Counted from the first letter of the stretch, positions 36,031-45,894 are shown. The stretch is DNA of 64,000 nt from Pseudomonas sp. HOU2 (GCF_040729435.1 NZ_CP160398.1:2728001-2792000); one strand, 5' to 3'. The notes: generated by a model from the sequence alone, not told the origin. Made by a program: numbers and translations.

Positions 36031-36990
36031 TCAAATAATACGAGTTCGCTCTGACGTCGCACGCCGGTCTTCGCGGGGGCACCGGGCAAATTTCGCCCGG
36101 TAGCTGCGGGTGAAATACGACGGCGATTCAAAGCCGCAGGCGATGCTCACTTCGAGCACGCTCATATCGGTCTGGCGCAACAGCTGCCGGGCCTTCTCCA
36201 ATCGCAGGCGCAGATAAAAATTGCTCGGCGTATCGTTCAGGTGCAGCCGAAACAAGCGCTCCAGTTGCCGCCGCGTCACCTTGATCGATTCCGCCAGTTG
36301 CAGCGTGGTCAGCGGTGGCTCGCTGTGTTGCTCCATCTCGCCAATCACCTGCACCAGTTTCTTGTTGCTGATGCCGTAGCGCGTGGCGACTTCCATGCGC
36401 TGGTGGTCCTTGCGCGGTCGGATCCGCCCCAATACGAACTGCTCGCTGACCTGAATCGCCAGTTGCGGGCCATGGGCCTGGGCGATCAGGTCGAGCATCA
36501 AATCGATGGACGCCGTACCGCCCGCCGAGGTGATGCGCCGCCGATCGATTTCGAACAGTTCCTGGGTCACGCTGAGCTGTGGATAAGATTCCTTGAACGC
36601 ATCGATGGCCTCCCAGTGCAGGGTCAGGCGATGGCCGTCGAGCAGGCCGGCTTCGGCGAGGACGAAACTGCCGGTGTCGATGGCGCCGAGGGTCACGCCT
36701 TCGTTGTCCAGCCGTCGCAGCCAGTGCTCAAGGGTTGGCGTGGCGAACTTCAGCGGTTCGAACCCGGCCACCACCAACAGCGTCGCGCCTTTCTTCAGCG
36801 GCTCCAGCGCCGCGTCGGCGTTGACCGACATGCCATTGCTCGCCAGCACCGCCCCGCCATCGGCGCTTAGCACGTGCCAGCGGTACAGCTCGCCACGAAA
36901 GCGGTTGGCCACCCGCAGCGGTTCGATCGCGGAGATAAAGCCGATGGCGGAAAACCCCGGCATCAGCAGAAAGTAGAAATCCTGGGACAT
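36031..36990 (-). CDS. cdhR: Carnitine-responsive AraC/GlxA-family activator
   Basis: 319 residues. N-terminal DJ-1/glutamine-amidotransferase-like sensor domain (FYFLLMPGFSAIGFISAIEP to about 190), C-terminal double helix-turn-helix (TLQLAESIKVTRRQLERLFR, then SVLEVSIACGFESPSYFTRS). Position divergent from caiX-cdhCAB matches CdhR of P. aeruginosa, which activates carnitine catabolism. It is a paralogue of GbdR encoded at 42813-43916. Confidence 0.92.
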   Translation of the reverse strand: MSQDFYFLLMPGFSAIGFISAIEPLRVANRFRGELYRWHVLSADGGAVLASNGMSVNADAALEPLKKGATLLVVAGFEPLKFATPTLEHWLRRLDNEGVTLGAIDTGSFVLAEAGLLDGHRLTLHWEAIDAFKESYPQLSVTQELFEIDRRRITSAGGTASIDLMLDLIAQAHGPQLAIQVSEQFVLGRIRPRKDHQRMEVATRYGISNKKLVQVIGEMEQHSEPPLTTLQLAESIKVTRRQLERLFRLHLNDTPSNFYLRLRLEKARQLLRQTDMSVLEVSIACGFESPSYFTRSYRAKFARCPREDRRATSERTRII

Positions 36991-37059
36991 GTGCGCACTC
37001 GGTTAGCGGGTAGCGTGGATCGTTGATACGCCGATTGTCATCAGCGTTCAAGCGCACAG

Positions 37060-37093
37060 GTCGCTACAGTGCAAATGCCAGTCGCCGCAGTGC
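37060..37093. promoter_or_regulatory. Candidate CdhR operator: 21-bp-spaced direct repeat
   Basis: GTCGCTACAGTGC (37060-37072) and GTCGCCGCAGTGC (37081-37093), 11 of 13 identical and exactly 21 bp apart, between divergent cdhR and caiX, about 90 bp before the caiX start. Two-turn direct repeats are the classic AraC-family binding arrangement. Assignment to CdhR is inference from position. Confidence 0.55.
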
Positions 37094-37181
37094 GCTTTCA
37101 CGGGGCCGTTGCTGCGTAACTTTGCATCACCGGCACGCCAGATGCCGGAACTCACAATAACGACCTGCCGAGGAACCCGAC

Positions 37182-38126
37182 ATGAAACGACTGATCAGCA
37201 GCTGTGTTCTTGCACTCAGCGGTACCGCTTTCCTGAGCGCCAGCGTCATGGCGGCCGAACCCGCCTCGTGCCAGAACGTGCGCATGGGCGTGGTCAACTG
37301 GACCGACGTGATCGCCACCAGTGCCATGACCCAGGTCCTGCTCGACGGCCTCGGCTACAGCACCAAACAAACCAGCGCCTCCCAGCAGATCATCTTCGCC
37401 GGGATCCGCGATCAGCGGCTGGATCTGTTCCTCGGTTACTGGAACCCGCTGATGACCCAGACCATCACCCCGTTCGTCGACGCCAATCAGGTCAAGGTCC
37501 TGCCGGCGCCGAGCCTGAAGGACGCCCGCGCGACTTTGGCCGTGCCGACCTATCTGGCGGACAAGGGCCTGAAAACCTTCGCCGACATCGCCAAGTTCGA
37601 GAAGGAACTGGGCGGCAAGATCTACGGCATCGAACCGGGTTCGGGCGCCAATACACAGATCAAGGCGATGATCGCCAAGAACCAGTTCGGCCTCGGCAAA
37701 TTCCAGCTGGTCGAGTCCAGCGAAGCCGGAATGCTCGCCGCCGTCGACCGCGCCGTACGCCGCAAGGAAGCCGTGGTGTTTTTCGGCTGGGCGCCGCACC
37801 CGATGAACGTCAACGTCAAGATGACTTATCTCACCGGCAGCGACGACGCCCTCGGCCCGAACGAAGGCATGGCCACGGTGTGGACCGTCACCGCGCCGAA
37901 GTACGCCGAACAGTGCCCGAACATCGGCCGCCTGCTGAGCAACCTAACGTTCACCGCCGAAGACGAGAGCCGGATGATGCAACCGCTGCTCGACCACAAG
38001 GATGCCTTCGAGTCGGCCAAACAGTGGCTCAAGGATCACCCCGAAGACAAGCAGCGCTGGCTTGACGGTGTGACCACTTTCGACGGCAAACCGGCCGCTG
38101 AAAATCTGCAACTGACCAGCAAATAA
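37182..38126 (+). CDS. caiX: Carnitine-binding periplasmic protein
   Basis: 314 residues with a signal peptide ending near SVMA-AEPA. OpuAC/ProX-type substrate-binding protein: VNWTDVIATSAMTQVLLDGL, FLGYWNPLM (cage tryptophans and tyrosine for the quaternary ammonium), KIYGIEPGSGANTQIKAMI, FFGWAPHPMN. No permease or ATPase gene follows, so it presumably docks on the shared CbcWV core encoded at 47345-49365, as in P. aeruginosa. First gene of the cdh operon. Confidence 0.9.
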   Translation: MKRLISSCVLALSGTAFLSASVMAAEPASCQNVRMGVVNWTDVIATSAMTQVLLDGLGYSTKQTSASQQIIFAGIRDQRLDLFLGYWNPLMTQTITPFVDANQVKVLPAPSLKDARATLAVPTYLADKGLKTFADIAKFEKELGGKIYGIEPGSGANTQIKAMIAKNQFGLGKFQLVESSEAGMLAAVDRAVRRKEAVVFFGWAPHPMNVNVKMTYLTGSDDALGPNEGMATVWTVTAPKYAEQCPNIGRLLSNLTFTAEDESRMMQPLLDHKDAFESAKQWLKDHPEDKQRWLDGVTTFDGKPAAENLQLTSK

Positions 38127-38146
38127 ATCACCCCGAATAAACGCTT

Positions 38147-38168
38147 CGCAGCCCCGAAAAGGGCTGCG
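38147..38168 (+). promoter_or_regulatory. Intercistronic hairpin after caiX
   Basis: CGCAGCCC and GGGCTGCG around a CGAAAA loop, without a T-run. Such hairpins after binding-protein genes usually stabilise the upstream message, giving more binding protein than downstream enzymes. Confidence 0.5.
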
Positions 38169-38201
38169 GACAGACCCATCACGCCTGAAGGAAACCGCAC
38201 C

Positions 38202-39089
38202 ATGAACCACGACGTCATCATCACCTGCGCACTCACCGGTGCTGGCGACACGACCGCCAAAAGCCCCCACGTGCCGGTCACCCCAAAACAGATCGCCGCG
38301 GCTGCAGTAGAAGCGGCCAAGGCCGGCGCCACCGTCGTCCATTGCCATGTGCGCGACCCGCAGACCGGCAAGTTCAGCCGTGACGTGGCGCTGTACCGCG
38401 AAGTGATGGAGCGCATCCGCGAGGCCGATGTCGACATCATCGTCAACCTCACCGCTGGGATGGGCGGCGACCTGGAAATCGGTGCCGGCGAGCACCCGAT
38501 GGAGTTCGGCCCGAACACCGACCTGGTCGGCCCGCTGACCCGTCTGGCCCACGTTGAAGAACTGCTGCCGGAAATCTGCACCCTCGATTGCGGCACGCTG
38601 AACTTCGGCGACGGCGACACCATTTACGTCTCGACCCCGGCGCAACTGCGCGCCGGCGCCAAGCGCATCACCGAGCTGGGGGTGAAGGCCGAGCTGGAAA
38701 TTTTCGACACCGGTCACCTGTGGTTCGCCAAGCAGATGATCAAGGAAGGCCTGCTCGACAACCCGCTGTTCCAGCTATGCCTGGGCATCCCGTGGGGCGC
38801 CCCCGCCGACACCACCACCATGAAAGCCATGGTCGACAACCTGCCCGCCGATGCGGTGTGGGCCGGGTTCGGCATCGGCCGCATGCAGATGCCGATGGCC
38901 GCGCAAGCGGTGCTGCTCGGCGGCAACGTGCGGGTCGGCCTGGAAGACAACCTGTGGCTGGACAAGGGTGTGCTGGCCACCAACGGCCAACTGGTCGAAC
39001 GCGCCACCGAGATCCTCAGCCGCCTCGGCGCCCGCGTGCTGACCCCGGCTGAAGGCCGCAAGAAGATGGGCCTGACCCAGCGCGGCTGA
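38202..39089 (+). CDS. cdhC: Dehydrocarnitine cleavage enzyme (BKACE family)
   Basis: 295 residues of the beta-keto acid cleavage enzyme family (formerly DUF849). Zinc ligands H47 and H49 in [12 protein letters not shown], the family's [10 protein letters not shown] start and [19 protein letters not shown] end. It cleaves 3-dehydrocarnitine with acetyl-CoA to acetoacetate and betainyl-CoA. AAGGA lies upstream of ATG 38202. Second gene of the operon. Confidence 0.92.
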   Translation: MNHDVIITCALTGAGDTTAKSPHVPVTPKQIAAAAVEAAKAGATVVHCHVRDPQTGKFSRDVALYREVMERIREADVDIIVNLTAGMGGDLEIGAGEHPMEFGPNTDLVGPLTRLAHVEELLPEICTLDCGTLNFGDGDTIYVSTPAQLRAGAKRITELGVKAELEIFDTGHLWFAKQMIKEGLLDNPLFQLCLGIPWGAPADTTTMKAMVDNLPADAVWAGFGIGRMQMPMAAQAVLLGGNVRVGLEDNLWLDKGVLATNGQLVERATEILSRLGARVLTPAEGRKKMGLTQRG

Positions 39090-39132
39090 CCTCAGCCAAA
39101 AAAATGGGGCCCTGACTGCCCCCCAAACTTCA

Positions 39133-39221
39133 CCTGTAGGAGCTGCCGCAGGCTGCGATCTTTTGATCTTGCTTCAAACAATCAAAATCAAAAGATCGCA
39201 GCCTGCGGCAGCTCCTACAGG
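39133..39221. repeat. REP-like palindrome, family D
   Basis: Arms CTGTAGGAGCTGCCGCAGGC and GCCTGCGGCAGCTCCTACAG between cdhC and cdhA. Confidence 0.85.
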
Positions 39222-39245
39222 AAACACTTTCTTCAGGGAGTTCCC

Positions 39246-40211
39246 ATGAGCTTTATCACCGACATCAAAACCTTCGCCGCCCTCGGCAGCGGTGTCATCG
39301 GCAGCGGCTGGGTCGCGCGTGCCCTCGCCCATGGCCTCGACGTGGTGGCCTGGGACCCGGCGCCCGGCGCAGAAGCTGCGCTGCGCAAACGCGTGGCGAA
39401 TGCCTGGGGCGCGCTGGAGAAAAACGGTCTGGCGCCCGGTGCTTCGCAGGACCGTCTGCGCTTTGTCGCGACCATCGAAGAATGCGTGCGCGATGCCGAC
39501 TTCATCCAGGAAAGTGCTCCGGAACGCCTCGAGCTGAAACTGGAACTGCACAGCAAAATCAGCGCGGCGGCCAAACCCAATGCGCTGATCGGCTCCAGCA
39601 CTTCGGGCCTGTTGCCAAGCGAGTTCTACGAGAGCTCGACCCACCCTGAGCGCTGCGTGGTCGGTCACCCGTTCAACCCGGTTTACCTGTTGCCGCTGGT
39701 GGAAGTGGTCGGCGGCAAGAACACCGCACCGGAAGCGGTGCAAGCGGCGATGAAAGTCTACGAATCCCTCGGCATGCGCCCGCTGCATGTGCGCAAGGAA
39801 GTGCCGGGGTTTATCGCTGACCGTTTACTCGAAGCGTTGTGGCGTGAGGCGCTGCATCTGGTCAACGACGGGGTGGCGACCACTGGTGAGATCGACGATG
39901 CGATACGGTTTGGTGCCGGGCTGCGTTGGTCGTTCATGGGCACGTTCCTGACCTATACGCTGGCCGGTGGTGACGCTGGGATGCGTCATTTCATGTCGCA
40001 GTTCGGCCCGGCGTTGCAGTTGCCATGGACCTACCTGCCGGCACCGGAGCTGACCGACAAGCTGATAGATGACGTGGTCGATGGCACCAGCGATCAGCTC
40101 GGTCGCCACAGCATTGCGGCGCTGGAGCGCTATCGTGATGACTGCCTGCTGGCGGTGCTGGAGGCGGTGAAGACCACCAAGGAAAAGCACGGGATGAGTT
40201 TCAGCGAGTAA
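39246..40211 (+). CDS. cdhA: L-carnitine dehydrogenase
   Basis: 321 residues, 3-hydroxyacyl-CoA-dehydrogenase-like fold. N-terminal NAD motif [10 protein letters not shown], then [11 protein letters not shown] and [18 protein letters not shown] with the catalytic histidine. It oxidises L-carnitine to 3-dehydrocarnitine. Flanked on both sides by repeats that separate it from cdhC and cdhB. Confidence 0.94.
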   Translation: MSFITDIKTFAALGSGVIGSGWVARALAHGLDVVAWDPAPGAEAALRKRVANAWGALEKNGLAPGASQDRLRFVATIEECVRDADFIQESAPERLELKLELHSKISAAAKPNALIGSSTSGLLPSEFYESSTHPERCVVGHPFNPVYLLPLVEVVGGKNTAPEAVQAAMKVYESLGMRPLHVRKEVPGFIADRLLEALWREALHLVNDGVATTGEIDDAIRFGAGLRWSFMGTFLTYTLAGGDAGMRHFMSQFGPALQLPWTYLPAPELTDKLIDDVVDGTSDQLGRHSIAALERYRDDCLLAVLEAVKTTKEKHGMSFSE

Positions 40212-40222
40212 TCGCCTTCCCC

Positions 40223-40355
40223 TGTGGCGAGGGAGCTTGCTCCCGCTCGGCCGCGAAGCGGTCGTAAAACCAGTGAATGCTGTCTGACCGACGCACCGCG
40301 ATCAGAGGTTTTGGGGCTGCTGCGCAGCCCAGCGGGAGCAAGCTCCCTCGCCACA
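40223..40355. repeat. REP pair, family A
   Basis: Arms TGTGGCGAGGGAGCTTGCTC and AGCGGGAGCAAGCTCCCTCG between cdhA and cdhB. Confidence 0.85.
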
Positions 40356-40390
40356 ATGTGCATTACGCCAGCGATCTATGGAGTTCAACC

Positions 40391-40867
40391 ATGCCCACTC
40401 TCACCACCTACCAAACCACCATCATCCCCGACTGGGTCGACTACAACGGCCATCTGCGCGACGCCTTCTACCTGTTGATCTTCAGCTACGCCACCGACGC
40501 GCTGATGGACCGTCTCGGCATGGACAGCAACAACCGCGAAGCCAGCGGCCACTCGCTGTTCACCCTCGAACTGCATCTGAATTATCTGCACGAAGTGAAG
40601 CTCGACGCCGAGGTCGAGGTGCGCACGAAGATCATCGGTCACGACAGTAAACGCCTGCACCTCTATCACAGCCTGCACCTGGCCGGCGGCGACCAGGAAC
40701 TGGCCGGCAACGAGCAGATGCTGCTGCACGTCGATCTCACCGGCCCGCGCTCGGCACCGTTCACCGCCGATACCCTGAGCCGTCTGCAAGCCATCGTCGC
40801 CGAGCAAGTCGATCTGCCCGCCCCGGCTTACATCGGCCGTGTCATCGCTCTGCCACCCGCCCGTTAA
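40391..40867 (+). CDS. cdhB: Betainyl-CoA thioesterase
   Basis: 158 residues from ATG 40391. Hotdog-fold thioesterase of the 4-hydroxybenzoyl-CoA thioesterase class with the WVDYNGHLRDAFYLLIFSYA opening that includes the usual active-site Asp/Asn region. Releases glycine betaine and CoA from betainyl-CoA, the product of CdhC. In some Pseudomonas genomes it is fused to CdhA; here the two are separate. Confidence 0.88.
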   Translation: MPTLTTYQTTIIPDWVDYNGHLRDAFYLLIFSYATDALMDRLGMDSNNREASGHSLFTLELHLNYLHEVKLDAEVEVRTKIIGHDSKRLHLYHSLHLAGGDQELAGNEQMLLHVDLTGPRSAPFTADTLSRLQAIVAEQVDLPAPAYIGRVIALPPAR

Positions 40868-40890
40868 TCCCTCCCACGCAAGGAGCCGCC

Positions 40891-42054
40891 ATGCACACCG
40901 CTGCCGCTGTTGCCGATTTCCGTACTTATCCGTTGATCAGCGCGCTGAGCGGCGTGCAGAACCTGGCGGATCGCGTGTCGATTGCCTGGGCCGATGGCCG
41001 CATCAGCCCGTTTCATCATGTCTGGTTGCGGGACAACTGTCCGTGCGAGCAGTGCGTCTACACCGTCACTCGCGAGCAGGTGTTCGAGATCGTCGATGCC
41101 GCAGCCGACCTCAAACCTGCCGCCGCCCATATCGACAGCGACGGCTGCCTGCGCATCGACTGGCAGGACGGTCACCAGAGCCGCTTCGACCCCGGCTGGT
41201 TGCGCGCGCACGCCTATGACGAGCAATCGCGCGCGGAACGGTTGGCAGGCAAACCCAAAGCGTATCTGTGGCGCAGCGATCTGCAGTTGCCGGTGTTCGA
41301 CTACGCCGCACTGATGAACGACAACGGCGCGCTGCTGCAATGGCTGATCGCGGTGCGCGACATCGGCCTGACGCAAGTACGCGGCGTGCCCACCGAACCG
41401 GGATCGCTGAAGCTGATCGCACAGCGCATTTCGTTCATCCGCGAGAGCAACTTCGGCGTGCTGTTCAACGTGCAGTCCAAGGCCGATGCCGACAGCAACG
41501 CCTACACCGCTTTCAACCTGCCGTTGCACACCGACTTGCCGACTCGCGAACTGCAACCGGGTCTGCAATTTCTGCATTGCCTGGTGAATGATGCCGAGGG
41601 TGGCGAGAGTATTTTCGTCGATGGTTTTGCGATTGCCGATGCTTTGCGTCAGGAAGCACCGGAGCTGTTCCAGGCGCTGTGCGAAATCCCCGTGGAGTTT
41701 CGCAACAAGGACCGCCACAGCGACTATCGCTGCCTGGCGCCGATCATTGCGCTGGACGCGTTGGGCCGGGTTGCGGAGATGCGCATGGCGAACTTTCTGC
41801 GCGGTGCATTCGATACATCGGTGGAGCAAATGCCGCTGCTGTACCGGGCCTATCGGCGCTTGATTGCGATGACCCGTGAGCCACGTTTTCGCCTGATGCA
41901 GCGACTCAATCCGGGTGAACTGTGGTGCTTCGATAATCGCCGCACGCTGCATGCGCGCAACGCATTTGATCCTGCCAGCGGGGCGCGGCATTTCCAGGGC
42001 TGCTACATCGATCGGGATGAGTTGTTGTCGCGGATTCTGGTGTTGCAACGCTAG
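40891..42054 (+). CDS. Gamma-butyrobetaine dioxygenase
   Basis: 387 residues, the length of the Pseudomonas sp. AK1 enzyme. N-terminal zinc-binding knot C50-P-C52-x2-C55 (WLRDNCPCEQC) and a C-terminal TauD-like Fe(II)/2-oxoglutarate oxygenase domain with H213-x-D215 (PLHTDLPTRE) and H354 (DNRRTLHARNAF). It hydroxylates gamma-butyrobetaine to L-carnitine, so it extends the cdh pathway upstream. It follows cdhB by 23 bp and is probably the operon's last gene. Confidence 0.93.
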   Translation: MHTAAAVADFRTYPLISALSGVQNLADRVSIAWADGRISPFHHVWLRDNCPCEQCVYTVTREQVFEIVDAAADLKPAAAHIDSDGCLRIDWQDGHQSRFDPGWLRAHAYDEQSRAERLAGKPKAYLWRSDLQLPVFDYAALMNDNGALLQWLIAVRDIGLTQVRGVPTEPGSLKLIAQRISFIRESNFGVLFNVQSKADADSNAYTAFNLPLHTDLPTRELQPGLQFLHCLVNDAEGGESIFVDGFAIADALRQEAPELFQALCEIPVEFRNKDRHSDYRCLAPIIALDALGRVAEMRMANFLRGAFDTSVEQMPLLYRAYRRLIAMTREPRFRLMQRLNPGELWCFDNRRTLHARNAFDPASGARHFQGCYIDRDELLSRILVLQR

Positions 42055-42133
42055 AAAAGATCGCAGCCTTCGGCAGCTCCTACAGGGGATCACATTTCAA
42101 CTGTAGGAGCTGCCGCAGGCTGCGATCTTTTGA
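42054..42133. repeat. Family D repeat, everted arrangement
   Basis: GATCGCAGCCTTCGGCAGCT first, then AGCTGCCGCAGGCTGCGATC: the arms are in the opposite order to the other family D copies, pointing away from each other. Confidence 0.75.
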
Positions 42134-42395
42134 CTTTCATGAAACTAAAAAAAGCCCCGATACAAGCCGTGACAGGATCGGGGCAGAGGGTACTGTTGAG
42201 GAGCTGCCAGTCGAGGGTGACCAAACCGTCGTGTAGCGAGCTGAGTCCAGTGTGCCCACTCCCCAGGGCGGTCAGTTAGCCGAAAACGACCTGTTCATAG
42301 CCGTCGCAGCCACTGCGACAAATCGCCCTTGCCGTCCCTCCGCATGCCTACCAGAATCGAGCCACGACCTCCGTTACCGAAGAAGGATGCGCGCC
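42055..42395. other. Intergenic region after the carnitine operon
   Basis: Holds the everted family D repeat, a leftward-facing terminator (42147-42184) and about 200 bp with no clear feature, presumably including the promoter of the small gene at 42396. Confidence 0.5.
42147..42184 (-). terminator. Rho-independent terminator for leftward transcription
   Basis: Stem GCCCCGAT (42154-42161) with ATCGGGGC (42177-42184). The T-run is on the minus strand (A-run 42147-42153). It faces transcripts coming from gbdR, 630 bp away across an oppositely oriented small gene. Confidence 0.6.
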
Positions 42396-42659
42396 ATGAT
42401 GTACGCCGATTTGATCGATCAGGAAGACCTGTTGGGCCAGCTCAAGGCATTGGGGTTTCAGGTGCCGAGCGGCTCCACAGCGGAGCAGGCCTGCGAGTGT
42501 GCGGTACGTGGTCTGGACAATGTTCGCGCGTTTGAACTGCGCAAGATGGTCAAGGACATGTACACCAGCGGCGCCAGTATCCAGCCTGCGGTGCGCCAGG
42601 CGATCGACAAGCAGTTGTTGCCGGCGTTGGCGGATTACCAGCAAAGCCACAGCGCCTGA
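42396..42659 (+). CDS. Small conserved protein of unknown function next to gbdR
   Basis: 87 residues from ATG 42396, chosen because AGAAGG lies 9 bases before; an ATG at 42387 touches that site directly. Soluble, helical, with no recognised motif. Residues such as DLLGQLKALGFQVPSGSTAE and AFELRKMVKDMYTSG look well structured. A small hypothetical gene is also found near gbdR in P. aeruginosa, so it may be conserved in this context. No function assigned. Confidence 0.65.
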   Translation: MMYADLIDQEDLLGQLKALGFQVPSGSTAEQACECAVRGLDNVRAFELRKMVKDMYTSGASIQPAVRQAIDKQLLPALADYQQSHSA

Positions 42660-42667
42660 CAAGTAAC

Positions 42668-42799
42668 TGTGGCGAGGGAGCTTGCTCCCGCTGGGCCGCG
42701 AAGCGGCCCCAAACCGGCAGATGCACTGTTCCAGATAAATCGCATTCGCAGGTTTAACGAGCGCTTCGCGCTCGAGCGGGAGCAAGCTCCCTCGCCACA
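42668..42799. repeat. REP pair, family A
   Basis: Arms TGTGGCGAGGGAGCTTGCTC and GAGCGGGAGCAAGCTCCCTC between the small gene and the convergent gbdR. Confidence 0.85.
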
Positions 42800-42812
42800 A
42801 AAACTTTCCGGT

Positions 42813-43916
42813 CTACAACCTTACGCTGGCAAACGTCGACTCATTACGCGCCTGACTCAACGCCGACATCGGCCCCGACAGCGGCGACATCACGATCGCC
42901 TGCGGCAGCGGCAGCATCGCCACTTGCTGGGTGGTGTTGGAGCCTACGCGTTCGTCACGCGGCGGAATGCCGAAGTATTCGCGGTAGCACTTGGAGAAGT
43001 GCGGCGTCGAGACGAAACCACACACCGACGCGACTTCGATGATCGACATCGGCGTCTGCTTGAGCAGCTGCCGCGCGCGGATCAGGCGCAGCTTGAGGTA
43101 GTAGCGCGACGGCGAGCAGTGCAGGTATTTCTGGAACAGCCGCTCCAGCTGTCGACGCGACACGGCGACGTACACTGCCAGTTCGTCGAGGTCGATCGGC
43201 TCTTCGAGGTTGGCTTCCATCAGCGCAACGATTTCCTGCAGCTTCGGCTGGTTGGTGCCGAGCATGTGCTTGAGCGGCACGCGCTGGTGATCCTGCTCGT
43301 TGCGGATGCGTTCGTAGACAAACATTTCCGAGATCGCGGCAGACAGCTCACGACCATGATCGCGGCTGATCAGGTGCAGCATCATGTCCAGCGGCGCGGT
43401 GCCACCGGAGCTGGTGAAACGGTTACGGTCGAGGGTGAACAGGCGCGTGCTCATGGCCACGCGCGGAAAGGCTTCCTGCATCGCTGCCAGACATTCCCAG
43501 TGCACGCTGCAATCGAAACCGTCGAGCAGCCCGGCGCACGCCAAAGCCCAGCTGCCGGTGCACACGGCGCCGAGACGCTTGGACTGACGCGCCTGGCTTT
43601 GCAGCCATGACACGTGTTCACGGGTCACGGTGCGTTGAATACCAATACCGCCGCAGACGATCACGGTGTCCAGCGGCGGGGCTTTGTGCATGGAGGCGTC
43701 AGGGGTGATTTGCAGACCGTCACTGGCCCACACCTGGCCGCCATCGACGGTGAGAGTGCTCCAGCGATACAACTCGCGACCGGACAATTGGTTGGCCATG
43801 CGCAGGGGTTCGACTGCGGAGGCCAGGGAAATCAGCGTGAAATTGTCCAGCAGCAGAAAGCCGATGGATTGAGGCGCACGGTTCTGGGGTTGGGCCCCGG
43901 AGTTGAACGACGTCAT
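42813..43916 (-). CDS. gbdR: Glycine betaine/dimethylglycine-responsive AraC/GlxA activator
   Basis: 367 residues. N-terminal DJ-1-like sensor domain (IGFLLLDNFTLISLASAVEP onward) and C-terminal AraC DNA-binding domain (LDELAVYVAVSRRQLERLFQ, then SIIEVASVCGFVSTPHFSKC). GbdR of P. aeruginosa senses glycine betaine and dimethylglycine and activates gbcAB, dgcAB, soxBDAG-glyA1, sdaB and cbcXWV, all of which have homologues in this window. Its location beside sdaB-cbcXWV is the same. Confidence 0.94.
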   Translation of the reverse strand: MTSFNSGAQPQNRAPQSIGFLLLDNFTLISLASAVEPLRMANQLSGRELYRWSTLTVDGGQVWASDGLQITPDASMHKAPPLDTVIVCGGIGIQRTVTREHVSWLQSQARQSKRLGAVCTGSWALACAGLLDGFDCSVHWECLAAMQEAFPRVAMSTRLFTLDRNRFTSSGGTAPLDMMLHLISRDHGRELSAAISEMFVYERIRNEQDHQRVPLKHMLGTNQPKLQEIVALMEANLEEPIDLDELAVYVAVSRRQLERLFQKYLHCSPSRYYLKLRLIRARQLLKQTPMSIIEVASVCGFVSTPHFSKCYREYFGIPPRDERVGSNTTQQVAMLPLPQAIVMSPLSGPMSALSQARNESTFASVRL

Positions 43917-44517
43917 CGCGGTATCTCCTCACACAAAGCGGGTGATGGCCTCAGGCGGAGGCTCTTGTTATTGCCGGCGTTCTCGCGTGGGAGACGGGCT
44001 TTGTTATGACAGAGCAATTGCCATGCCTAAAATTGAATGGCTGTTCAATAACTCCTGAAAACGACGTCGCGACGTGTCTATTCAAGACGTCGGACACAGG
44101 GTGTTTCGAAGTGCCATCAGCGGCGTCGAGAGCCCTGCCCCGCTGCCTGTGAGCAGATCGGTAGCACTTGTGGGAACAGGCTTGCGCGGGGTTGTTTCAG
44201 AGTGTCACCGCAAGCACGGGTGACGGACGGTAGGCAACGCGAAGGGTGCGCTGTGGGAGGGAAACACTCTTGTCTGATTGCGACGCGCTAAAAGGTGGCG
44301 TGATTTGATTAGCGTGTGCACTTGGTGAGCAGTTTTGACTGGTCTGCTCATATTCCCAGGGAGGGTTACAGGTTCTTGTGGCGAGGGAGCTTGCTCCCGC
44401 TGGACTGCGAAGCAGGCCCAAACCAGACTTCGCGGTCCCTCAGTTGAAACGCACCAAGCTGATTGCGACTGCTGCGCAGCCGAGCGGGAGCAAGCTCCCT
44501 CGCCACAGAAAAATGTC
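43917..44517. other. Intergenic region between sdaB and gbdR
   Basis: 601 bp. The right part is a REP pair (44377-44508) next to the sdaB stop. The left 460 bp upstream of gbdR contain no gene that I can support and should include the gbdR promoter and leader. Confidence 0.5.
44377..44508. repeat. REP pair, family A
   Basis: Arms TGTGGCGAGGGAGCTTGCTC and GAGCGGGAGCAAGCTCCCTC immediately downstream of sdaB. Confidence 0.85.
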
Positions 44518-45894
44518 TCAGCACTCAACGGCGCTAACCGCCAGACCACCCCGCGAGGTCTCTTTATATTTGTCATGCATATCGGCGCCGGTATCACGCA
44601 TGGTGCGGATCACCCGGTCCAGCGAGATGAAGTGCTGACCATCGCCGCGTAGGGCCATCTGCGCCGCGTTGATCGCCTTCACAGCGGCAATTGCGTTGCG
44701 CTCGATGCACGGCACCTGCACCAGACCGCCGACCGGATCGCAGGTCAGACCAAGGTTATGTTCCAGGCCGATTTCCGCCGCGTTGCACAGTTGCTCCGGT
44801 GTCGCGCCCAAGATCTCCGCCAGACCCGCTGCCGCCATCGCGCAGGCCGAGCCGACTTCGCCCTGGCAGCCAACTTCGGCACCGGAGATCGAGGCGTTCT
44901 TCTTGCACAGAATCCCCACCGCTGCCGCACCCAAAAAGTAGTCGACGACGTTGGCGTCGGTGACTGCTTCGCTGAACTTCATAAAATAGTGCAACACCGC
45001 CGGAATGATCCCTGCCGCGCCATTGGTCGGTGCGGTGACCATGCGCCCACCCGCCGCGTTTTCTTCGTTGACCGCGAGGGCAAACAGATTGACCCACTCC
45101 ATGGCACTGAGGGTCGAGCCGATCACATTGGGCTTGTTCAACTCCTGCAGGCTGCGATGCAACTTGGCCGCGCGCCGGCGCACATTGAGACCGCCGGGAA
45201 GGATGCCTTCGTGCTTGAGGCCCTGCTCCACGCAATCCTGCATCGCCCGCCACAGCTTCATCAGTCCGGCGCGGATTTCCTCTTCGCTGCGCCAGACCTT
45301 TTCGTTGGCCATCATCAGTTCGGCGACACGCAGGTTGTTCTTTTGGCACAGCTGCAGCAGTTCCACCGCGCTGGAAAAGTCATAAGGCAATTCGGTGCGA
45401 TCCAGATCGACCACGCCGCTGGACGCCTGCGCCTGATCCACCACAAAACCGCCACCGACCGAATAGTAAGTGTCGCGATGAATCTCGCCGTGATCGCCTT
45501 CGGCAACCAGAGTCATGGCGTTGGGATGGAACGGCAGGTTTTCGTCGATCAGGCGCATGTCGCGGGCCCAGACAAACGGCACCGACAGACGACCATCCAA
45601 TAACAGCGTGTGAGTTTCGCGCAGCGCCTGAATGCGCGGGCCGATCTGCGACGGGTCGATTGCGTCCGGCCACTCGCCCATCAAGCCCATGATCACTGCA
45701 TTGTCGCTGCCGTGGCCGATACCGGTAGCCGACAGCGAGCCGAACAGTTGCACTTCTATACGCCGTACCTGCTCCAGCAGGTGCCGGTCGCGTAGCGCTT
45801 CGACAAACAGGGCGGCGGCGCGCATCGGGCCGACGGTGTGGGAACTGGACGGGCCGATGCCGATTTTGAACAGGTCGAAAACGCTGATAGCCAT
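44518..45894 (-). CDS. sdaB: L-serine dehydratase
   Basis: 458 residues, single-chain iron-sulfur L-serine deaminase. N-terminal beta domain with [15 protein letters not shown]-terminal catalytic domain with [13 protein letters not shown] and cysteines in [16 protein letters not shown] and [14 protein letters not shown] that ligate the [4Fe-4S] cluster. Converts serine to pyruvate and ammonia, the exit step of glycine betaine catabolism. Divergent from cbcX with a 436-bp shared control region. Confidence 0.94.
   Translation of the reverse strand: MAISVFDLFKIGIGPSSSHTVGPMRAAALFVEALRDRHLLEQVRRIEVQLFGSLSATGIGHGSDNAVIMGLMGEWPDAIDPSQIGPRIQALRETHTLLLDGRLSVPFVWARDMRLIDENLPFHPNAMTLVAEGDHGEIHRDTYYSVGGGFVVDQAQASSGVVDLDRTELPYDFSSAVELLQLCQKNNLRVAELMMANEKVWRSEEEIRAGLMKLWRAMQDCVEQGLKHEGILPGGLNVRRRAAKLHRSLQELNKPNVIGSTLSAMEWVNLFALAVNEENAAGGRMVTAPTNGAAGIIPAVLHYFMKFSEAVTDANVVDYFLGAAAVGILCKKNASISGAEVGCQGEVGSACAMAAAGLAEILGATPEQLCNAAEIGLEHNLGLTCDPVGGLVQVPCIERNAIAAVKAINAAQMALRGDGQHFISLDRVIRTMRDTGADMHDKYKETSRGGLAVSAVEC

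Noticed and set aside
36578..36586. Perfect DnaA-box sequence inside cdhR
   Set aside because: Single copy inside coding sequence; isolated 9-mers like this and those at 9689 and 13805 are not evidence of a site.
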